NCBI RefSeq assembly: GCF_024170165.1
Contig: NZ_JALJXP010000005.1
Coordinates: 1 to 64,000 of the forward strand
Reading direction: 5' to 3'
Origin: Pseudomonas nitroreducens
Lineage (GTDB): Bacteria > Pseudomonadota > Gammaproteobacteria > Pseudomonadales > Pseudomonadaceae
DNA: 64,000 nt
This document shows, piece by piece, positions 39,477 to 47,847 of the stretch. Every line of letters starts with the position of its first letter. Within the stretch, counting starts at the first letter, position 1. A model generated the notes under the pieces. It had not been told where the DNA came from. It saw nothing but the letters and a program-made list of their open reading frames with translations, and ran no database searches. The position numbers and the translations under genes are program-made.

Positions 39477-39962
39477 TCAGCGCAATTCGCGGGCTTCCGC
39501 TTCCAGCAGCATCGCCGCATCTCCGACACGCATCCACACGCCGCCTTGCCACTCCAGCATCGCCAGCGAATGCTCCTGCACCCTGCGCAGGAAGTAGCGC
39601 GGGCCGCTGCCTTGCTGCAGGCGCGAATCACGCAGCACCGGCACCACCTCGTTGCTCAGCCACTGGCGCAGGTTGCGGTTTTCCGGGTGGAAGAAGTAGA
39701 CCAGCAGCAGGGTGTAGAGCCCGCTTTCGCTGACCAGCAGTTCATCCTCGCGGCCGCCGGCGAGCAGCTCCCAGCGGTACTGGTCGGGATCGAGCTTGCG
39801 CGGCACGCGGGCGCTGAAGTGGGTGTTGGTGAGGCGCGCGAGGTCGCGGGCGACGAACCAGGCCTGGTGGTCGATCATCAGCGCGCGCAGGGTGCGGTCG
39901 AAGCGGTGGAAGGTCTGGACGCTCAGGCCGGGGGTGGCCGGGAATTCGATCCTTGGGGTCAT
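39477..39962 (-). CDS. BRO-N domain protein (phage antirepressor-like)
   Basis: A 161-residue protein with a BRO-N-type domain: FHRFDRTLRALMIDHQAWFVARDLARLTN, then RKLDPDQYRW, and LVSESGLYTLLLVYFFHPENRNLRQWLSNEVVPVLR. The last is the typical SESGLY...RF..WV..EVLP pattern of phage antirepressors and BRO proteins. These bind DNA or repressors, but stand-alone chromosomal copies are common in Pseudomonas and their role is unknown. ATG 39962 has GGAG 6 nt upstream. The region just upstream (40020-40178) is rich in inverted repeats and may be connected with it. Confidence 0.85.
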   Translation of the reverse strand: MTPRIEFPATPGLSVQTFHRFDRTLRALMIDHQAWFVARDLARLTNTHFSARVPRKLDPDQYRWELLAGGREDELLVSESGLYTLLLVYFFHPENRNLRQWLSNEVVPVLRDSRLQQGSGPRYFLRRVQEHSLAMLEWQGGVWMRVGDAAMLLEAEARELR

Positions 39963-40019
39963 GGCGTTCTCCTTGCTCAGGGCAGGAAGTACAGCGATCA
40001 AACCGCCACCCAAAGGGGA

Positions 40020-40178
40020 GGCGGACCGTGCAAGGGTGGAAACCGGCTGATAGAGCCATAGACCGGTCGGGCCGAAGCCCGCCTCACACGGTCCGCCATA
40101 GACAGCCAGGGACGAACCCGCCTCGCGAAAGGCTGGGTCGTCCCTGCTACAGCAAGGCTCTATCAAACAGGTTTCCAC
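40020..40178. repeat. Complex nested inverted repeats upstream of the BRO-N gene
   Basis: At least four pairings occur. ggcggaccgtg (40020-40030) pairs with cacggtccgcc (40087-40097). gtggaaacc and tgatagagcc (40036-40057) pair with ggctctatca and ggtttccac (40156-40178). cagggacgaaccc (from 40107) pairs with gggtcgtccctg (to 40146). gggc-cgaa-gccc (40069-40080) is a tetraloop hairpin. The first two pairings cross, so they cannot form together except as a pseudoknot. No protein is encoded. It may be a structured RNA, a switching leader or a mobile palindromic element. Confidence 0.6.
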
Positions 40179-40387
40179 ACCTGACCACGGCTGTTCCGTG
40201 GCGGGAAGAACGCTAAGCAGAGGCTTTGTAGGATCGCAATGCCGATGGCGAGTCAGGAACTTCCCGGAAACCAGCGCCGCGCCGGAAGGATGCTTCGCGG
40301 CGTAGGAACCAGGTTCAGGAAAGGCGAGAGAGGGTGACAGGTCGTGTGGTTCGCGTATGTCGGCCGTTTCGCTGTGGCGCGAAGGAA

Positions 40388-40418
40388 GGCGGACAACGCT
40401 GCGCATTATTCGCCCTAC
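40388..40418 (-). repeat. Short dispersed repeat, second copy
   Basis: Read on the minus strand, gtagggcgaataatgcgcagcgttgtccgcc is a clear relative of the unit at 25394-25425. The rest of the 40179-40741 gap holds no gene that I can support; it must contain the promoter of the binding-protein gene. Confidence 0.6.
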
Positions 40419-40741
40419 AGAACATCAGCTAATGGTGCGCGAAGGGGATGCTTTTCTGACGTTTGCGCCGCTATGATCAGTGAGAATTTCCCACTTCATG
40501 TATCAAATTCAGACGCCAACCTGATACTTGAAGTAGATAGCGGCCAGCGCACGGCTCCCCTAGGATCATTCGGGACAGTCGGATCCCGCCTGGCCGGTCA
40601 CGCTGACGAAATCGCCGGTTTGCACCTGGCCCATTGCCCCTGGCACTGCGGAAATACCCCACAAGAAAGCCGATCCGCCTGTTCCCCAATTCTGCCTTTT
40701 CTAATACCAACAATGACTTGCAGCTTTACAGGAGCGCAGCA

Positions 40742-41779
40742 ATGAAGGCAAAAGCACTGGCCCTAGCGGCCTTGAGCGGGTTGGCCATGGCCAGCCAGGC
40801 GATGGCGGCTGACAGCGTGACCGTCATTTCCTACGGCGGCGCCAGCAAGGAGGCCCAGGTGGGGGCCTTCTACAAGCCGTTCGAGAAGGAAACCGGCACC
40901 AAGCTGATCGCCGGCGAGTGGAACGGCGAGATGGCCAAGGTCAAGGCCATGGTCGATACCAAGAGCGTCTCCTGGGATGTGCTGGACATCGAGGACACCG
41001 ACATCGTCCGCGGTTGCGAGGACGGCCTGTTCGAGAAGCTCGACTACGAGCGCCTGGGCATCAAGGAACCGCTGGTGGAGGGCGCCAAGTCCGAGTGCGG
41101 CGTGGGTATCTTCGTCTGGTCCAACGTGCTGGCCTACAACGCCGACAAGCTGAAGGTCGCGCCCACCGGCTGGAAGGATTTCTGGGACCTGAAGAAGTTT
41201 CCCGGTAAGCGCAGCCTGCGCAAATCCGCCCGTGGCGCCCTGGAGTTCGCGCTGATGGCCGATGGCGTCGCCCCGGGCGAGGTGTACAAGGTGCTGTCCA
41301 CCCCGGCCGGCGTCGACCGTGCGTTCAAGAAGCTCGACGAGATCAAGCCGAGCATCCAGTGGTGGGAAGCCGGCGCGCAGCCGCCGCAGTACCTGATGTC
41401 CGGTGACGTGGTGATGAGCTCGTCGTACAACGGCCGTATCCACGCCGCGCAGGAGAGTGGCGCGAACCTGAAGATCGTCTGGGACGGCAACCTCTACCAG
41501 TTCGATGACTGGGCCATCCTCAAGGGCACGCCGAACCTGGACGCCGCCTACAAGTTCATCTCCTTCGCCATGCGCCCGGAGCAGCAGAAGCTCTATACCG
41601 AGAAGATGGCCTACGGCCCGTCCAACACCGCCGCGGCCGCCTTGCTCGACAAGAAACTGGCCAGCGCGCTGCCGACCGCGCCGGAGAACATGAAGAACGC
41701 GCTGCAGATGGACGTGGACTTCTGGACCGAGAACGGCGAGGCGCTGGAGCAGCGCTTCATGTCCTGGGCCAGTCGTTGA
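40742..41779 (+). CDS. ABC transporter periplasmic substrate-binding protein (PotD/spermidine-like)
   Basis: A 345-residue periplasmic binding protein of the polyamine/GABA/opine family (SBP_bac_8 type). Sec signal peptide KALALAALSGLAMASQAMA, then ADSVTVISYGGASKEAQ as the mature start. Typical segments are WDVLDIEDTDIVRGCEDGLFEKLDY, VWSNVLAYNADKL and YNGRIHAAQESG. It delivers a polyamine-like or amino acid ligand to an ABC permease, but no permease or ATPase gene is in the window. It lies upstream of a PucR regulator, a GABA aminotransferase and a semialdehyde dehydrogenase, so its ligand may be metabolised by them. AGGAG is 7 nt before the ATG. Confidence 0.92.
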   Translation: MKAKALALAALSGLAMASQAMAADSVTVISYGGASKEAQVGAFYKPFEKETGTKLIAGEWNGEMAKVKAMVDTKSVSWDVLDIEDTDIVRGCEDGLFEKLDYERLGIKEPLVEGAKSECGVGIFVWSNVLAYNADKLKVAPTGWKDFWDLKKFPGKRSLRKSARGALEFALMADGVAPGEVYKVLSTPAGVDRAFKKLDEIKPSIQWWEAGAQPPQYLMSGDVVMSSSYNGRIHAAQESGANLKIVWDGNLYQFDDWAILKGTPNLDAAYKFISFAMRPEQQKLYTEKMAYGPSNTAAAALLDKKLASALPTAPENMKNALQMDVDFWTENGEALEQRFMSWASR

Positions 41780-41791
41780 GCGATGCAATCG

Positions 41792-41821
41792 ATCAGCCGT
41801 GGGCGCAGGCCCATGGCTGAT
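41792..41821 (+). terminator. Hairpin after the binding-protein gene
   Basis: atcagccgtgggc and gcccatggctgat form a 12-bp stem with one mismatch, followed by gtttaac. It lies 12 bp after the stop, so expression of the abundant binding protein is likely separated from the PucR gene. Confidence 0.6.
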
Positions 41822-41917
41822 GTTTAACGTTCGACCCGCCGCTACTGCGCCAGAACCCTCGCCACGAGGGTTTTGTCGCGAGTGGGCGGCGGGTTTTCAG
41901 CTATCTGAAGGGGCCCC

Positions 41918-43486
41918 ATGAAGCTCGACACCGCCATCGAGAACACGGTTCTGCGCCAGGCCACGGTCGTCGCCGGATGCGGCGCGATGGATCGCGAGAT
42001 CACCTGGGTGCACATCGTCGACCACCCCGAGATCACCAACTGGCTGAAACCCGGCGAGCTGCTGCTGACCACCGGCTACAACTGGCCGGAGGACGACCAG
42101 GCCTGCCGCGAGATGGTGCGCAACCTGAGCCGTATCGGCCTGGCCGGCGTGGTGCTGGCGGTACCGTATTTCCGTGAACACTTCACCCAGGCCGCCATCG
42201 ACGAGGCGAACCGCTGCGACCTGCCGCTGCTGGAGTTGCCCTGGGAAATCCAGTTCAGCGAGATCACCCACGATGTCCTGGCGCGGATCATCAACGTGCA
42301 GGCGGAAATCATCCGCCGCTCAGACCTCATCCACCGCACGCTGACAGCGGCGGCGATCGACGCCAGCAACCTGGAGGGCGTCGCCATCGCCCTGAACCAG
42401 GCACTGGACAAGCCGGCCACGATCGTTTCCGCGGACGGCACCTTGCTCGGCACATCGCTGCCGGGCTGCAAGGAGACCGAGGAACGCGCGCTGATCAGCC
42501 GGATCACCCAGCGCCAGTCACTGTTCAGTGCCTTCCACGGCAATGCGCCGACGCTGTTCGATGCCTCTCACGGCCTGGCCAGTGCGCGCCTGGGCTGCCC
42601 GATCCGTGCCCATGACGAGGTCATCGGCATCGTCTGGCTGGAGAGCACCGGCAGCGAATTCGAGGAACTGGACTCCCGCGCGCTGGAACATGCGGCGGTG
42701 ATCGCGGCCCTGCACCTGACCCACCAGCGCGAGCTGTCCAACCAGGAAACCCGCCTGGGCTATGCCTTCGTCGCTGGCCTGCTGGAAGGCAAGTTCTCGG
42801 CAACGCCCAGCGCCATCGAGCGGGCCAAGGCTTCCGGCTGGAGCGAGAACCGCGATTACCGGGTGTGCCTGCTGCTGCTCGATGAGCCGATCCCGTTGGC
42901 GCTGGATGGCTTCAACCGCCGCGCGCGCAGCGCCGAGCGCATTGCCCAGGTGATGCAGGGTCTGGAGGTGGCGCCGCTGATTTCCGTGTCGCTGAACCAG
43001 ATCAGCTTCCTGCTGCCTGCCGAGGTCTCGGCGGACGGCGTCTGGAAGGCGATAAAGGAGGAGGGCGGGGCGCTGGCGGTGAGCCGCGTGCACCGCGGCG
43101 CTTCCGGCATGGCTCTGGGCGCCGAGGACGTGGCGGCACTGATGCCGCTGCTGCGCCCGGGCAAGCTGCACAACTTCGACGAGGTGCTGTTCCCACGGGC
43201 GCTGATGGGCGACGAGGACGCCCGGCGCATGCTGCTGGAACGGCTGATCGCGCCACTGGAGAATCCCCGGCGCGGCAACTCGCTGGTGGATACCGCGCTG
43301 TGCCTGGCGAGCGAGGGGTTCCAACTGCTGAATACCGCCAAGGCGCTGGACATCCACATCAGCACGCTGCGTTACCGCGTGTCGCGGATGGAGACGATCC
43401 TCGGCATCTCGCTGGAGAACCCGGACGACCGCTTCCGGCTACAGGTTGCCGCGCAGATGTACCGGCTGATCCATGAGCACGGCTAG
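41918..43486 (+). CDS. PucR family transcriptional regulator
   Basis: A 522-residue regulator. The N-terminal PucR domain (LRQATVVAGCGAMDREITWVHIVDHPEITNWLKPGELLLTTGYNW) senses a purine- or amine-type ligand. A central GAF-like part follows, and the C-terminal helix-turn-helix (LLNTAKALDIHISTLRYRVSRMETILGISL) is of the PucR/CdaR type at residues 455-500. Members control purine, GABA and polyamine catabolism. Here it probably regulates the gabT-like and gabD-like genes 160 bp downstream and perhaps the binding protein upstream. AAGGGG precedes the ATG. Confidence 0.9.
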   Translation: MKLDTAIENTVLRQATVVAGCGAMDREITWVHIVDHPEITNWLKPGELLLTTGYNWPEDDQACREMVRNLSRIGLAGVVLAVPYFREHFTQAAIDEANRCDLPLLELPWEIQFSEITHDVLARIINVQAEIIRRSDLIHRTLTAAAIDASNLEGVAIALNQALDKPATIVSADGTLLGTSLPGCKETEERALISRITQRQSLFSAFHGNAPTLFDASHGLASARLGCPIRAHDEVIGIVWLESTGSEFEELDSRALEHAAVIAALHLTHQRELSNQETRLGYAFVAGLLEGKFSATPSAIERAKASGWSENRDYRVCLLLLDEPIPLALDGFNRRARSAERIAQVMQGLEVAPLISVSLNQISFLLPAEVSADGVWKAIKEEGGALAVSRVHRGASGMALGAEDVAALMPLLRPGKLHNFDEVLFPRALMGDEDARRMLLERLIAPLENPRRGNSLVDTALCLASEGFQLLNTAKALDIHISTLRYRVSRMETILGISLENPDDRFRLQVAAQMYRLIHEHG

Positions 43487-43644
43487 CGGCGGCTGATCAT
43501 CTCCCGGGGCCGGCGGCCGATTTCATGGCGCCGGACCTTCCTACTTCCAGTCCTAAGTTTTCCGTGGATTCTCCTTCCTGAAGCAGGTATCTGGCGCCGG
43601 GGGCGGTGGATAGGCTTTCCCCACTGTCCGCAAAGGTGAAGCCC

Positions 43645-44928
43645 ATGTCCTCCAATCCGTATTCGTCTGTCGCCGCCCGCAACCAGCACGTCTCCACTGG
43701 CGTGGCGGTCGCGCACCCGATCACCCTCAACCGCGCCGCCGGGGCTTATGTCTGGGACGACCAGGGCAAGAAGTACCTGGACTTCGTCGGCGGCATCGGC
43801 GTGCTCAACGTCGGCCACAACCACCCGCGCGTCGTCGAGGCAGTGCGCAAGCAGCTGGAGTTGTTCTCGCACATCTGTTTCCAGGTGGCAGCCTATGACC
43901 AGTACGTCGAGCTGGCAGCCAGGCTGAACCAGCTGGTCGGCGGCGAAGAACACTACAAGTCGGTGTTCCTCACCACCGGCGCCGAAGCGGTGGAGAACGC
44001 CATCAAGATCGCCCGCGGCCACACCAATCGCCCCGGCGTGATCGCCTTCCGTGGCGGCTTCCACGGGCGCACGCTGATGGGCATGAGCCTCACCGGCATG
44101 AGCCAGCCATACCGGCAGAACTTCGGCCCGCTGGCACCGGACGTCTACCACGTGCCGTACCCGAACGAGTACCGCGGGGTGAGCAGCGAGAAGGCCCTGG
44201 AGGCGCTGCAGGAAGTCTTCGACACGCAGATCGCCGCCGACCGCGTGGCCGCCATCATCATCGAGCCGGTGCAGGGCGACGGTGGTTTCGTCGCCGCGCC
44301 GGTGGAGTTCATGCGCGCGCTGCGCAAGAAGACCGAGGAACTGGGCATCGTGCTGATCTGCGATGAAATCCAGACCGGCTTCGGCCGCACCGGCAAGCTG
44401 TTCGGCTTCCAGCACTCGGGCATCCAGCCGGACCTGGTCACCGTCGCCAAGAGCCTGGCCGGCGGCCTGCCGATCTCCGGAGTGGTCGGCCGCGCGGCGA
44501 TCATGGACGCGCCGAAACCCGGCGGTCTGGGCGGCACCTACGGCGGCAACCCGCTGGGCTGCGCCGCGGCGCTGGAGGTGATCAAGATTTTCGAGAGCGA
44601 GAACCTGCTGGAGCGCAGCCAGGCTATTGGTGCGCAACTGATGGAAGGTTTCCGCGCGCTGGAATCGCGCTTCGCAAGCATCGGCCAGGTGCGCACCATC
44701 GGCGCCATGGCGGCGGTGGAGTTCGTTGCCGACCGCGACAGCAAGGCCCCGGATGCCGCCCTGGCGCAGCGCATCATCGATGCCGCGCGGGAGGAGGGGC
44801 TGCTGGTCATCAAGTGCGGCGTGTACCGCAACGTGGTGCGCTTCCTCTGCCCCCTGGTGATCTCCGAGCAGGACGTTGCCGAGGCGCTGCGCCTGTTCGA
44901 ACGCGCGCTGGTGGCGGCGAACGCATGA
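43645..44928 (+). CDS. gabT: 4-aminobutyrate aminotransferase (class III)
   Basis: A 427-residue PLP enzyme. TTGAEAVENAIKIARGHTNRPGVIAFRGGFHGRT is the PLP phosphate and aromatic site. LICDEIQTGFGRTGKLF holds the PLP Asp, and LVTVAKSLAGGLPISGVVG holds the Schiff-base Lys. It transfers the amino group of GABA (or a related omega-amine such as beta-alanine or 5-aminovalerate) to 2-oxoglutarate, giving the semialdehyde oxidised by the next gene. ATG 43645 has AAGGTGA upstream. The symbol is by family; the exact amine is unproven. Confidence 0.92.
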   Translation: MSSNPYSSVAARNQHVSTGVAVAHPITLNRAAGAYVWDDQGKKYLDFVGGIGVLNVGHNHPRVVEAVRKQLELFSHICFQVAAYDQYVELAARLNQLVGGEEHYKSVFLTTGAEAVENAIKIARGHTNRPGVIAFRGGFHGRTLMGMSLTGMSQPYRQNFGPLAPDVYHVPYPNEYRGVSSEKALEALQEVFDTQIAADRVAAIIIEPVQGDGGFVAAPVEFMRALRKKTEELGIVLICDEIQTGFGRTGKLFGFQHSGIQPDLVTVAKSLAGGLPISGVVGRAAIMDAPKPGGLGGTYGGNPLGCAAALEVIKIFESENLLERSQAIGAQLMEGFRALESRFASIGQVRTIGAMAAVEFVADRDSKAPDAALAQRIIDAAREEGLLVIKCGVYRNVVRFLCPLVISEQDVAEALRLFERALVAANA

Positions 44929-44962
44929 CGCAAGCCCACATTCTTCGCTGGAGTGATGATTC

Positions 44963-46417
44963 GTGAATGACTCGAAAACCGTTGCCCCCGGTACCGACTG
45001 GGAGCTGCCGTCATTGGCCGGCGGCCCCGCCGAAGGCAACTTCTACGAAGTGATCAACCCCGCTTCCCAGGCGGTGTTCGCCCGCGTTCCCGATTGCGGC
45101 GCGGCAGACGCCGAGCGCCTGCTGGAGGCTTCCGTCAGCGCCTTCGACAGCTGGAAACAGACTACCGCCTTCCACCGCAGCCAGCTGCTGCGCAAGTGGT
45201 TCGACCGTATCGTCCGCGGGGCGGATGAAGTGGCCTCGGCGATCAGCCAGGAGATGGGCAAGCCGATCCAGGAAGCCCTGGGCGAGGTGATGTACGCCGC
45301 CGGCTTCGCCGAGTGGTACGCCGAGGAGGCCAAGCGCGTGTATGGCGAGACCTTCTCCAGCCAGCACGAACACAAGCGCCTGTACGCCAGCCGGCAGCCG
45401 GTCGGCCCGGTGTTCGCGGTCACGCCGTGGAACTTCCCGGCGGCGATGATCACCCGCAAGGTGGCACCGGCGCTGGCGGCGGGCTGCACGGTGATCGTCA
45501 AACCGGCGGAGCAGTCGCCGATCACCGCCATCCTGCTGGAAAAGTACTGGCGTGAAGTCGGCGGCCCGGAAGGCACTTTCCAGGTCATCACCTCCAACCA
45601 GGCGGCGACCGTCTCGGCGGTGTATTTCAAGGACCGCCGCGTGCGCAAGCTGACCTTCACCGGCAGCACCGAGGTGGGCGTGCTGCTTTATCGCCAGTCC
45701 GCCGAGACCATGAAGCGGGTGTCCCTGGAGCTGGGCGGCCACGCACCGTTCATCGTCTTCGCCGACGCCGATATCCGCCGCGCGGTGGACGACATCATGG
45801 CCTGCAAATTCCGCAACGCCGGGCAGACCTGCGTGTGCACCAACCGCATCTATGTGCATCGCTCCATCAGCGTGCAACTGTTGGAGGCGCTGGCTGCCCG
45901 CGTGCAGGAACTGCGCGTCGGCGACCCCGCCGACCGCGCTACGCAGATCGGCCCACTGGTGGACGAGCAGGGGCTGCGCAAGGTCAGCGAGCACGTTGCA
46001 GATGCCCTCAGCCGTGGTGCGAGCGTGGTGGTCGGCGGCCAGGCGCTGGGCGGCCTTTATTACCAGCCGACGGTGCTGCGCGACGTCGCGCCCGGCATGC
46101 GCATCCTCGAAGAGGAGACCTTCGGCCCGGTGGCGCCGATCATCGAATTCGACACGGTCGACGAGGTGGTGGCCGCCGCCAACGACACGCCCTACGGCCT
46201 GGCCGCTTATCTCTGGACCCGTGACCTGGATACCGCGCACCGGGTTTCCGAGCGGCTGGACTACGGCATCGTCGGCATCAACGACGGCGCACCGTCCACT
46301 GCCCAGGCGCCGTTCGGCGGGGTGAAGATGAGCGGCATCGGCCGCGAGGGTGGTGTCTGGGGCATCCAGGAGTACCTGGACACCAAGTTCGTGTCCGTTG
46401 GCCTGGAGCCACGCTGA
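44963..46417 (+). CDS. gabD: NAD(P)-dependent succinate-semialdehyde dehydrogenase
   Basis: A 484-residue aldehyde dehydrogenase. Motifs: AVTPWNFPAAMITRKVAPALAAG, FTGSTEVGVLL (cofactor), LELGGHAPFIVF (Glu) and FRNAGQTCVCTNRIYVH (Cys). The double Cys in TCVC is typical of GabD. It oxidises succinate semialdehyde to succinate. GTG 44963 follows GGAG at 9 nt. It is 34 bp after gabT and clearly in one operon. A hairpin (ccggctcgc/gcgagccgg at 46433-46467) follows, without T-tract. Confidence 0.93.
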   Translation: MNDSKTVAPGTDWELPSLAGGPAEGNFYEVINPASQAVFARVPDCGAADAERLLEASVSAFDSWKQTTAFHRSQLLRKWFDRIVRGADEVASAISQEMGKPIQEALGEVMYAAGFAEWYAEEAKRVYGETFSSQHEHKRLYASRQPVGPVFAVTPWNFPAAMITRKVAPALAAGCTVIVKPAEQSPITAILLEKYWREVGGPEGTFQVITSNQAATVSAVYFKDRRVRKLTFTGSTEVGVLLYRQSAETMKRVSLELGGHAPFIVFADADIRRAVDDIMACKFRNAGQTCVCTNRIYVHRSISVQLLEALAARVQELRVGDPADRATQIGPLVDEQGLRKVSEHVADALSRGASVVVGGQALGGLYYQPTVLRDVAPGMRILEEETFGPVAPIIEFDTVDEVVAAANDTPYGLAAYLWTRDLDTAHRVSERLDYGIVGINDGAPSTAQAPFGGVKMSGIGREGGVWGIQEYLDTKFVSVGLEPR

Positions 46418-46432
46418 GGCGGGATGAGGGAT

Positions 46433-46467
46433 CCGGCTCGCAGTCCTGCAGAGGGCTGGCGAGCCGG
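46433..46467 (+). terminator. Weak terminator-like hairpin after gabD
   Basis: Stem ccggctcgc / gcgagccgg (9 bp) with a 17-base loop. There is no T-tract, so the call rests on position only. It roughly marks the last core-like gene before the accessory island. Confidence 0.4.
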
Positions 46468-46560
46468 CCTGTATCAGCTCATGGGAAGTGTCCGTGGGCA
46501 TTGCCTTGCAGGGTCTCGTGCGGATTCCCGGAGCCTCCCGCGAAGCGGAGCCCCGCGGAT

Positions 46561-46989
46561 TCAGAATCCAGGGTCGTGATGCGGCTGCCGGTGCGTGGGG
46601 AGCAGGCTTTCCGCGTTGAATCCGAGTTTCTGCAGCTCGCTGGCAAGTGCCAGGGACAACTCCTTATCACCGGCATCCCGGCCGGGAGCGCGCAGGCGAT
46701 TCAGCAGAGCAGGGGAGGACTGTATCGCCTCAGGAGGGTTGATATAGATGGTCAGCGCATAGTCACAGGGTCGATTGGCGGCACGCCCTGACGACTCGTC
46801 TCCGGGCCTTCCCCAGAGCACGTACTCGATATCCTTCTGCGCAACGCTGAAGGCTGCGAACTCATCGAATGTCCCGGCGCGCTCGAGCCTGACACCCAAC
46901 GCCAGGGAGATTCGCTTCGCAACATGTTCCAGTGAATGGGCATCCTGGATTCCAACACCCAGGTACGAGTGGTCGAAGGCAGTCTTCAT
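46561..46989 (-). CDS. Hypothetical protein
   Basis: A 142-residue protein I cannot assign. It is soluble, of mixed charge, with YALTIYINPPEAIQ and ELSLALASELQKLGFNAESLLP as regular secondary-structure segments. No signal peptide or membrane helix. It reads well from ATG 46989 (or the GTG just before), though the ribosome site is weak. A toxin-immunity type protein would fit such size and context, but nothing in the sequence proves it. It is the first gene of the lower-GC region. Confidence 0.55.
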   Translation of the reverse strand: MKTAFDHSYLGVGIQDAHSLEHVAKRISLALGVRLERAGTFDEFAAFSVAQKDIEYVLWGRPGDESSGRAANRPCDYALTIYINPPEAIQSSPALLNRLRAPGRDAGDKELSLALASELQKLGFNAESLLPTHRQPHHDPGF

Positions 46990-47847
46990 CACGGCGCAGT
47001 CATCCGGCAAGGTTGGCCACAGGCAGTCACGAGCCGGTCAGTAAACCGCGGCTCGCTCCAGGCCACATGCAGTGCCATGGCGCTCGGTATTCCAGCCTGA
47101 CGAAAGCAGAACCGACATTCGCGGCAACGGGATCGGGACGATCAGGCGTGAGCGCGACAAGCACAGTCCATCGGCAGATTGCAGAAGCCAGCGTGAGCGT
47201 TCCATGACGAGAGCATGTGGATTTTTGTTTCCCATAATCTCTCTGGAGCAGCTGGCTGCTTTCCATCATCCATTCCTAACAATCTGGCAGGGGCGTTTCA
47301 TACAGAAGTCCAGGGAGCAGCATCCCATGATGTATCTACGCAATTTAACTTATGGGCGATGTTAAGTGTTCATGAGCAGCTCACGGCTATGCCAGTGCTG
47401 GCTCAATGCTCTCGAAATGAGTGCAGTTGTTCATAGCTTGCTGTTCATAGGCCTTGTTTGACCGCTCGCCTTAGCCTCGCCGCCCCAACCTTTGACAGTC
47501 CCAGTTCAGGGATGCTGTTTTTCAGAAACCCGCTTTGGAATCTGGATTAGAAATCGATGGCGAAGGGTTGCTGAATGCATCGGGTCCACGAACAATCCAT
47601 CGATTGATTGTCTTCCCATACGCGCAGCGGGCGAACGGTACGAAAATCGTGGCGCTAAGCTGATGTTTCGGTTTGGCGCAGTGATGTCAGTCTGCGCTCC
47701 GTATCACGTGGTCAGTCCGTAGGGTCTGAAGTACTTGCTGTGTTTGCCGTGAAGGGCTTCTGGTCAAACAATGGTTATGGTGTCGATGCAGCTAAAGTCT
47801 TTGGTGGGCCGCATTGGCGCATCGGACTGGGCCATGAGGGGGTGAAG
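46990..47847. other. AT-richer gene-poor stretch at the island border
   Basis: About 860 bases with only short frames, none with a ribosome site or family likeness. Composition is visibly poorer in GC than on the left (for example 47300-47360). I see no tRNA gene, integrase remnant or perfect attachment repeat. It may be the scar where the island joins the core. Confidence 0.5.

Noticed and set aside
46990-47847. Possible tRNA or attachment site at the island border
   Set aside because: No cloverleaf, CCA end or T-loop could be found on either strand, and the right border is outside the window, so a direct repeat cannot be tested.
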